Positions 56,690 to 64,000 of a stretch of 64,000 nucleotides of DNA are shown here, piece by piece. This DNA is from Mesoplasma melaleucae. GTDB lineage: Bacteria; Bacillota_I; Bacilli_A; Mycoplasmatales; Mycoplasmataceae. The DNA lies in assembly GCF_002804105.1 (NCBI RefSeq), contig NZ_CP024964.1, positions 682,001 to 746,000 of the forward strand. Reading direction: 5' to 3'. Within the stretch, counting starts at the first letter, position 1; each line of letters starts with the position of its first letter. A program made the translations under genes and the position numbers. Under the pieces are notes generated by a model. That model ran no database searches and was not told the DNA's origin. It saw only the letters and a list, made by a program, of their open reading frames with translations.

Positions 56690-58333
56690 GTGCCAAGAAA
56701 GTTACAACCTAATCAGATTGTTACTTATAAAAAGAAAATAACTTATGTAAATCCCCAGAATGAACAAAAAGGTTTTTTTGATTCTTTTTGGGGAATTTTC
56801 TTAATTCAAGTACTTGCTGTAACAGCTGCTATTGCAACAAGCGGAGTTGGTAGTGCTGCAGTTGCTGGTTTAGGTTTGAGTCAATTCGGTTCTGCAGTAG
56901 CTTCTTCAACAATTCAAACTACAGTTAATTTTGCTATTTCAACTTTTTTTGATGCAATTAGAAATGACGTAACAACACAAAATTTAATTTTTAATGCAGT
57001 ATTTGCAGTTACTGATTTAGGAAAAATTGGAAGATCATTAAAAGAAGACAAATTACTTAAGTTGGTTAATCAATCTGGCATTCTTCAAGAAATAGGAATT
57101 GAAGGACAGATTAAAAACTTTTATCAACTATCAAATCAATTAGTTTTGAAAGATGTTATTTTAAAAGATAACACTAAAATAGCATTTGGTAAAGTTGTAA
57201 CTGATGCGCAACTATTAAGTAGTATATTTCAAGTTTCTAATGCGTCAATGAAAAAAGAATTAAAATCTTTGACGTATGAACAATTAAAGAACTATTTAGA
57301 AATTCAAAGAATTATTCAACAAATTAATCCTAGTTTAATCTATGCTAAAACGACTGTTAAAAGTGCTAAGTTAGATTTAATGCTAAAAAATGAATTAAAT
57401 ATTAGTTACGATCAATTTTTAAGATTAAATGATTTGGATGCTTTTAATGCCTTAACTAAACTGTCAACAACAAGAATTGGTAATAATACTTTAACTCAAT
57501 TAAATAATTTACGCATGCAATCAAGGTTTCAAGATTCATTATTAACAAGTTACAAAAAGAATCTAAAATCTTTCAAGAATAAGGCAAAAAAACTAAATCC
57601 GTTCTATTGAGCAAATAAACTTATAAACGATGCTACAAAGCCGTTAGAAGAAGCTATACGTGATATTCATACTAAAGCTGTTTCCAAATATTTTCCTAAA
57701 CTTAATAAAACAGCAAAAGACTTAGTAACAAAGTACAATTTAATCCCATGTCAACAAAAATCATTTTTGCTTGCTTATAAGTTTGAAATAACAGGTGTTG
57801 ATGGTACAGGAATATTGCAAATTTGAAAAAAACCTTATAAATGAAAAAAAGAACTAAGAATTAGTAACTATAATTCTGTAAGAGTTTGAAGCAATTTAAA
57901 AGAAGTACAAGAGTTTGCTTTAGCACAAAATCAAGATGTTTACTATAATGACAACTTTGCTTTAGGACATGGATTTAGACAATCAAAACTAAGCAAATTA
58001 TCTTTAATTAGTCCTGGCACAAGAAAAATTTATAAAGAGATTAATAAGTTTCAAACTAAGGTTAGAGTATTACAAACAATTTTAAAAATTGGTGTACTTG
58101 AATCAATTAAAAATAAAGCTCGTAATGAAAAAAACAAAATAGAAAATAGACTTATAAATAAAAGTCTAAGCAGTTTAATTTCATTTGTTCCTGGTGTAAC
58201 TATATTTAGTTCATCAATAATTAAATCAATTAAAAAAGGTAAATGAAATAATGATTGAGCTAGAAATGATGTTGCTCGATACACAAGAAAGAAAACTATA
58301 AAAAAGGTGGTGCAAATAAAAAATGCAATATAA
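56690..58333 (+). CDS. phage structural protein with hydrophobic segment
   Basis: A 547-aa protein. Residues about 30-85 form a long Ala/Gly-rich hydrophobic stretch (FLIQVLAVTAAIATSGVGSA, AVAGLGLSQFGSAVASS), the rest is basic and soluble. GTG at 56690 with TAGGA upstream is the likelier start; a GTG at 56651 overlaps the capsid gene and lacks a Shine-Dalgarno. It may be a membrane-inserting tail or internal protein, as phi29 p9 has a hydrophobic loop; that is inference. Confidence 0.5.
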
Positions 58334-59741
58334 AATTTGAGAAATAACAAGTTATGATGACTATGTTAAAAATTGACCTTTAGGAAGTAGACTAAAGAAA
58401 CTAACAACCTATTTTAAAAAATTAGGTTATCAAACAGGTGAAGACTTTTTCAACAAGAATGCTTATCTAGCGCAAGAGTTAGCTAATCAAAGAGTTGGAG
58501 GAATAATTGACACTATTTTTAAAACAACAAATTTAGATTTAAACATTCAAAAATATTTAAAGCAGTTTACATACTTAGCAATTGATCATTTATTAAATAA
58601 TGACATTGAAATTGGTGAAAATGTAAGAAATAATCAAACAAGCTTAAATAATGGCAGAACAGTTAGTTCTACAACAACATTAACATCAGTTGAGCAAACT
58701 GTTGGCACAATGGCGTGAAGAGCTTTCAATGCTTCAACAATTCAAATATTGTATAAATCTTATTGTGAAAATGAAGGAATTCCATTTTTGTTGGATCCTC
58801 AAATGTTTTACGATAAAAAAGAAATTGATGCAATGTTAAAAGAACAAGACAATTACATTATTAAAATGAAAGACATTATTAAAGAAGATATTACAAATGA
58901 TGAAGAATTTAGAAACATTATTGCAACTATGGTTGGTGATAATAAAGAATTAAAAGATTATTTATTTAACAAATTGGGAACTGATAAAAATTTTCAAGAT
59001 AAAGTTGCAGCAATTCTTGCAAATAATGAAACTTTTAAAAATAAATTAATGAGTTTAATTTCAAATAATCAAGACTTTCAAAAAGCAATCGAAAAATTAA
59101 TGTCAAAAAATATTGAAGTATTAAATGCAATAAAAGAATTAGCTATATCTAATAAGGCATTTCAAATAGAGGTTGCTAAAGAAATTTCTTTAATTGATTC
59201 ATTTAATGAAAATGTTGGTGATATAACTTACAAAAAATTAAGAGCAGATGAAGACTTTGTTTCAAGAGCAGGTCTTACAGAAGAACAAAAAAAAGATTTA
59301 GAAACTTTAAATGAAAATATTCCTGAAATATTAACGATTAAAGATAAAGCTAATAAAGCTGAAGTTAATGAGCAATTAAAGTTGAAATTAGATGCAGAAG
59401 TAGCAGAACAAAAATATTTTAAAAAAATTGATGATAATTTTGTCACTATAGAGTTAACTGTAGAATTAATGCGTAAATTTATGCTATTAACTGAATTAAT
59501 GATGTATTTGAATCTTTATGCTTTTATAGAACCCACAGACAAAACAAATTATTTATATAAATTTTATAATTTTTATGTTTTGCAAGGAAGTCTTGGAATC
59601 GTTTATAGGTATCAATCAAAAACAAGCGGAAGCAGTAATACAAATAGTTTTTTTCCAAAAACAAATCAAAAATTTATTCTTCCATCTTGAGTTAATGAGA
59701 TAGTGCAAGAAGAAATCAAAAAAATAGAAAGTGAGTCATAG
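58323..59741 (+). CDS. phage tail-fibre-like protein with 14-residue repeats
   Basis: A 472-aa protein. Residues about 192-290 form seven repeats of 14 (first 15) residues with a pattern N-x-x-F-x-x-x-I-x-x-L-x-x-N, for example NKELKDYLFNKLGT, DKNFQDKVAAILAN, NETFKNKLMSLISN, NQDFQKAIEKLMSK. The period fits a two-heptad coiled-coil stalk, as in trimeric fibres. The C-terminus (IEPTDKTNYLYKFYNFYVLQ) may be a receptor-binding head. It overlaps the previous gene by 11 nt. Confidence 0.55.
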
Positions 59742-59746
59742 TTAAA

Positions 59747-59992
59747 ATGGAAGCAATTACAGCATTAGTAGTTGGTGTTATTTCAGCAATGTTTTCAGGT
59801 TTTGCAACATTGGTAACATTAACACATAAAAATAAGTCTAATAAAAAAATTGATAGTTTAGAACAGTCAAATAAAGAAGAAATTATTGTCTTAAAAACTG
59901 AACAAAAAAATGTAATTAAACAATTAGACAAAATTGATAAAACTTTATCAAAAATAAATGACAAAATTGATGACTTAAGAAAGGAAAAATAG
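59747..59992 (+). CDS. small holin-like membrane protein
   Basis: An 81-aa protein: one N-terminal TM helix (AITALVVGVISAMFSGFATL, about residues 3-24), then a charged coiled coil (NKKIDSLEQSNKEEIIVLKT and KIDKTLSKINDKIDDLRKEK). Such single-helix plus coiled-coil proteins often occur in phages. Mollicutes lack a wall, so a classical holin is not expected; an entry or release role is possible. Confidence 0.5.
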   Translation: MEAITALVVGVISAMFSGFATLVTLTHKNKSNKKIDSLEQSNKEEIIVLKTEQKNVIKQLDKIDKTLSKINDKIDDLRKEK

Positions 59993-59995
59993 ATT

Positions 59996-61438
59996 ATGCC
60001 AGAAAATCCAAATAAAAAAACGCCTGAGCAATTGCTCAAAGAACACAATAAGCAATTACAAGCTGATTCTAAAGCTTCATTAGATGCCAAAAATGCGTCA
60101 GGTGAAATTTACACGGGCAAAAAAGCAGAAGGTCTTTTAAAAATGATTTATAAAGATCAACTTGTTATAAATACTGCAAATGAAAAGACAAATCTAATTA
60201 ATCAGTATTTTGCTGATTTATTTGATGCAAGTACATTCAAATTTGTGTTTACAGATAAAAATGGTTTAGAGTTAGATAATCTATTGCAAATCTTTTTAAA
60301 GTATTTACAAAATAGGGGATGATCAACAAAATTTAATACGACTAAATTTAAGTCAGGTTCTTATGGTTGTTACGGGTTTTTAATTACTAAAGAAAAAACT
60401 GGAAAAACTATTCTAACAATTGATGAAACAATTCCTAATATTATTCCAGTTAAAATCAATTATAAAAATTCTATAAATGATATATTAACTGAAGTTGAAG
60501 TCGAGTATGAAGATTTTTCATTTCATTCAGGCAAAAATCATTCTATTTTAAGAAGAAAATATAAATTAGATAAAGACCTAGTTAAAATGACTTATTCTAT
60601 TTATAGAAATGGAAAAATTCTTGAAGAACAGCAATGAGAAGTTGATTGAAGAGATAAATTTGCTTCAAAAGATTTTAAGTGAGATTTTATTCCTGTTAGC
60701 ATCTTAAAAAATAATGCAGCAGAATCACCAAGAATGAAAGCAGTTGAAACTAGATTAAAAGTACTAGATATGTTTGATGAGCAAATAGCTATTTTACCTG
60801 CGTGAGAACGTGGTGGAATTATGTTTAATGGTGATCCTGTTGTAACACCTAATTCTGCAAAAGATAGTTATGATTTTATGTCAAATCTATTAACTAAAGG
60901 TTATGTTAAAATGAGTCCAGTTGAAATGGATGGAAACCTTTTAAATCTTTCAGACAACGTTGTTACATTCTCACCTACTTCTATCATGCAAACTTTTATG
61001 AATACAAGAAATGTTTTATTAAAAGAGATTAGAGAAGATGTTGGTATGCCTTCATTTGATGAAATTAAATCAGCACAGCAATCAACTGCAGAAGTTACTG
61101 CTAGACAATTTCTATCTTCACCACAATTAGAACGTGAAAAAATGTTTGTTAAAGATTTTTTAAAAGACTTTGCATATAAGTTTTTAAGAATATTACAAGA
61201 ATGTAACATCGAGGAATTACCATTATTAAAAACATTTGATCTAAATGATTTAGTTGTTGACATTGATTTTGATTTAACAACAGATAAAAATATTAATCAA
61301 ACAATTAAACAGGCAAATTTAGGATCAACAAATAGCAACTTAAATTTAAGTGAAGTCACAAATAATGATATGGAGGAATTAAGTAATGACAAACAAGGAT
61401 TATTACGAAGAATTTGAAACTGAATTAGAAGAAGATAA
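59996..61438 (+). CDS. portal protein-like
   Basis: A 480-aa protein. Around residues 230-265 FIPVSILKNNAAESPRMKAV, ETRLKVLDMFDEQIAILPAW matches the portal pattern (a proline, then V-x-x-L-K-N, a small serine region and a helix with many charged residues). Later STAEVTARQFLSSPQLEREK and AYKFLRILQ resemble the portal stem region. It would form the dodecameric DNA channel. TGA encodes Trp near the end (RRIWNWIRRR), and the last 53 nt overlap the next gene. Confidence 0.6.
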
Positions 61439-63419
61439 AGACTTCATAGAGTCTTTTTCATCTAAAAAAAGATATCAAAGCGATGGGTACATTGAAGATT
61501 TAACTTATACTGAAGCAGAAGTTAAAAAATTTTACTTTTATCCATTAACAACATTAACTGGAAGAGAACTTAAAGAAGGTATTAGACTTGCTAAAGAAAA
61601 AACAACAATCATGTGTACAACACCTGATAAAGGTACTTCTTTAACTTTATATTTAACTGAAGAAGATTCAACTTTTGATTTAAATGAATTTATGGATCCT
61701 GCCAACTATTCAGAACAATTAATGAAGAATAGTAAAAACATGGCTGCAATGTTTAAATGTGATGAAGAGTTTAACATTGATAAACTTTATGTAATTACTG
61801 AAGAAGCATTAACAAATGATAATTTTGATGCAGTTACTAAATACATAAATAAAACTATTTCTTTTGATTCAACAGACGGAAGGTATTATATTAATTTTGT
61901 ACCTATTGAAGAATTTACTAGTTTGTTTGACGCAAGACCCTTAATTCTAGTTAATTCAGAGCCTATTTCAGACAAAATCAAAGAAATAAGCATTGAAACC
62001 CCAGCAGGAGCATTAGTGGGTCAAATTAAGCCAGTTAATAAAGACGGACGCTTTCCTAAACTTTATGCAAAAGAAGGAACACAAGTATTTCCTAAATTAA
62101 CATTCCCATTTCAAACGCAACCTGTTTTAAGTTTAATCGACTATTGAAATAGTGACCAAATTATACCTTTAAATGATATTCTGAACTTTATTAAATCAAA
62201 GGGTAAAAAATATAATGATTCATTTTCTTTAGCTGATTTCTTAAAATTAGGTAAACCTTCAGAGAAACCAGTTTTAAGAGTAGACTCTGGAGAAAAGATT
62301 AGATTCTATTCGAAAGGTATAAGAGAAGACGGTAGTTACTCAATGAATGGTGTATGAATACCCAAAAATGAACCATATGAAGAATGAATAGAATTTACTA
62401 AAGGAAGTAAAATTGGATATAAAGTAGCTTCAGGAAATCCTGGTGCAGCTAGATTACTAAATAAAATAATTGATGACATCTATCAAGTTGAAGTTACTCC
62501 AAAAGAATACACAAACTATAGTGCAGCTTTTGAAGTATTGTTAAGTATGTTAACTGAATCTTTCTGAAAAGATAATGAATTTGAAGGTGCTATAAAAACT
62601 GTAGATAAAGATGGGCAAATAATTGAAGAAATTGATGATAAAACTATTTATGTAAGATCGCAAAAATATGCTGGACAAGACAGATATAGTGTAACAACTA
62701 ATTTGTGGTTGGCATGAAAGAAAGTTAATCAAGATTTAGTAATTAATAATCAATCAATAATTAAAAGAATAGAATCAGTCATGGCAATGTTATCAGGACA
62801 ATTAAAATGTAATTATTCAATCAACAAAGGAGATAATGATGATTATAAAATATTACTGCCATATTATTTTGAGTTACAAAACCCTATAGAAAATCCAAAT
62901 AGAAACTGAGTTGAATATAAGGACATTATAGTAAAATTAAAATCTTCATATTTTGATATAACTGCATCTGAAATTAAACCAAAATTGACTCCTATTTCAG
63001 AAAATATCGTACATAAATTAGAATACAATCATTATGCTTTCCCTGAGTTAACAAAAACAATTGAGTCTGCATCAATACCATCGTCTATGCCACTTGATCA
63101 ACAATTGGCAAATGGCGAATATTCTAAATATCAGTTAAAGTCATTTAGCAATAATAAAGATGATATTGAAAAAATTAAAAACCAATATGGATCAGGAGAG
63201 ATTACATTTAACCCATTAACAAACATTTATATTATTAATAAAGGCAATTTTGAATTTAAGGAAGTAGAAGCGATTAAAGAATTAATAATTTCTAGCTTTT
63301 ACGGATCAGGCAAATGAAAAATAACGCTTATGACCGAAGCAAATATAGAAATTACTTTAAATCTAAACTTGTTTAATAAATTTGATACAAACAACAGTTT
63401 TGTTAATTTAATATTATAA
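61386..63419 (+). CDS. large phage structural protein, hypothetical
   Basis: A 677-aa soluble protein beginning MTNKDYYEEFETELEEDKDF. A beta-rich middle (YYINFVPIEEFTSLFDARPL, ILVNSEPISDKIKEISIETP) and no TM segment suggest a structural or tail component. No family recognised. The start lies inside the portal gene (53-nt overlap) behind GGAGG, so translation is coupled. It is the longest gene of the element and could be the tail knob in a podovirus-like plan. Confidence 0.5.
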
Positions 63420-63440
63420 TAATTTATATAAGAGGTTCAC

Positions 63441-63788
63441 ATGAAAAAAATATTATTAAGTTTAACATCACTATCAATAATTGGGCTAACAACTTCACAT
63501 GTTATTAGTTGCAATCAAGAAGGGAAATATATGATTCAAATTAGAAATTTAGACAGAAAAACAGGACAACCTATTCCAAACGGCATAGTTTTATGAGAAG
63601 GCGATAAAAGAACCATTAAAAGGTATGCAGTCGATAAAAGTCCAGATGGCGATGCACAGGTTAAAATGGAAGTTGAAGGACAAGAAGCAGCTGTTAGAAT
63701 ATCAGCTCAAGGAAATAAAGAACAGTATACTAAATACTTAACTGATCTTATAGGGTTTCCACCTGAACCATGATGAGGTACTAGCTAG
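63441..63788 (+). CDS. element-borne lipoprotein
   Basis: A 115-aa lipoprotein. Signal peptide KKILLSLTSLSIIGLTTSHV then the lipobox VISC, with the cysteine at about residue 24. The mature part (IQIRNLDRKTGQPIPNGIVL ... DGDAQVKMEVEGQEAAVRIS) resembles an Ig-like/transthyretin-like fold (carboxypeptidase regulatory-like), typical of surface proteins. GAGG lies before the ATG and a terminator follows. It may be a lysogenic conversion gene on the cell surface. Confidence 0.7.
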
Positions 63789-63807
63789 TGATAGCTAGTT
63801 TTTTTTA
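63779..63807 (+). terminator. terminator after the lipoprotein gene
   Basis: CTAGCTA, GTGA and TAGCTAG, followed by eight T; it overlaps the stop codon. Confidence 0.85.
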
Positions 63808-64000
63808 TGCAATGTGGGCGGGTGGCGTAAAAGCGTGAAGTATTTTTATTTTTACCGTCAACAAAAAGATTTCACTTGACTCCTGTTTAGTTTTGTAAGA
63901 GAATAAAGTTATAATACATAAATTATATGAAATGTGATTTATGTATAAGTTTCTTTATTGTAGAGTTCTCTTTATAACTAGAACACCCCGCAAGCAAAAT
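63808..64000 (+). promoter_or_regulatory. gene-free end with promoter-like site and inverted repeat
   Basis: No gene is visible. A GC-richer patch (GTGGGCGGGTGGCGT at about 63815-63830) stands out from the AT-rich surroundings. TATAAT at 63910-63915 is a good -10, but no well-spaced -35 is found. ATACATAAA (63914-63922) and TTTATGTAT (63938-63946) form a 9-bp inverted repeat overlapping the -10. It could be an operator of the next gene beyond the window. Confidence 0.4.

Noticed and set aside
60901-61263. Minus-strand ORF inside the portal-like gene
   Set aside because: Antisense to a coding gene with no start signal; composition typical of a shadow.

Overview
The window is AT-rich chromosomal DNA of a Mollicute. 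Most long genes read through in-frame TGA codons as tryptophan (genetic code 4), and two tandem tRNA-Trp genes with anticodons UCA and CCA sit at 51.0-51.2 kb. Gene content and order (rpsB-tsf, pyrH-frr-argS, scpA-scpB, dnaE-polA-fpg, dnaB-dnaI, ezrA, a RibU-like S component under an FMN riboswitch) suggest the Spiroplasma/Entomoplasma/Mesoplasma group, most likely a Mesoplasma or Entomoplasma. The genus is inference; the code is read directly from the sequence.

Layout. 1-24.7 kb is mostly minus-strand housekeeping: rpsP, a His-rich ECF S component, ppa (plus strand) with a decayed membrane gene behind it, a YugP-like protein without its metal site, yebC, a deoxynucleoside kinase, rluB-scpB-scpA, a HEPN-like protein and its partner, an MFS-like transporter, argS-frr-pyrH, a polysaccharide deacetylase, tsf-rpsB, a flippase-like protein, a pseudouridine synthase, a CPBP protease, ptsH, pcrA, an RDD protein and a glycosyltransferase. 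24.9-27.4 kb carries def and rnjA on the plus strand. 27.4-30.0 kb is a decay zone: a tandem repeat, one intact membrane gene and three frameshifted membrane or soluble genes. 30.0-30.8 kb is an FMN riboswitch with its RibU-like transporter. 30.9-49.1 kb holds pgk, gap, dnaI, dnaB, fpg, polA, dnaE, thiI, ezrA, rpsD, tyrS, pncB and a YtpR-type protein, followed by two degV genes, the tRNA-Trp pair, a fur homologue and acpP.

52.0-63.8 kb is a plus-strand prophage-like element. Early genes: a zinc-ribbon protein, a DUF3850/ASCH-like protein, a RuvC-fold resolvase and an OB-fold protein. Late genes: an acidic scaffold-like protein, a probable major capsid protein, a 547-aa protein with a hydrophobic segment, a 472-aa protein with seven 14-residue repeats, an 81-aa holin-like protein, a portal-like protein, a 677-aa protein and a lipoprotein. 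I could not find an integrase, repressor, terminase or tape measure in the window. Capsid well ahead of portal recalls small phi29-like podoviruses more than typical siphoviruses. The element is preceded by an unusual leader (terminator plus two interleaved inverted repeats, one covering the first gene's Shine-Dalgarno) and carries an AATAAG iteron-like array at 54.2 kb. This element is the best candidate for something undescribed.
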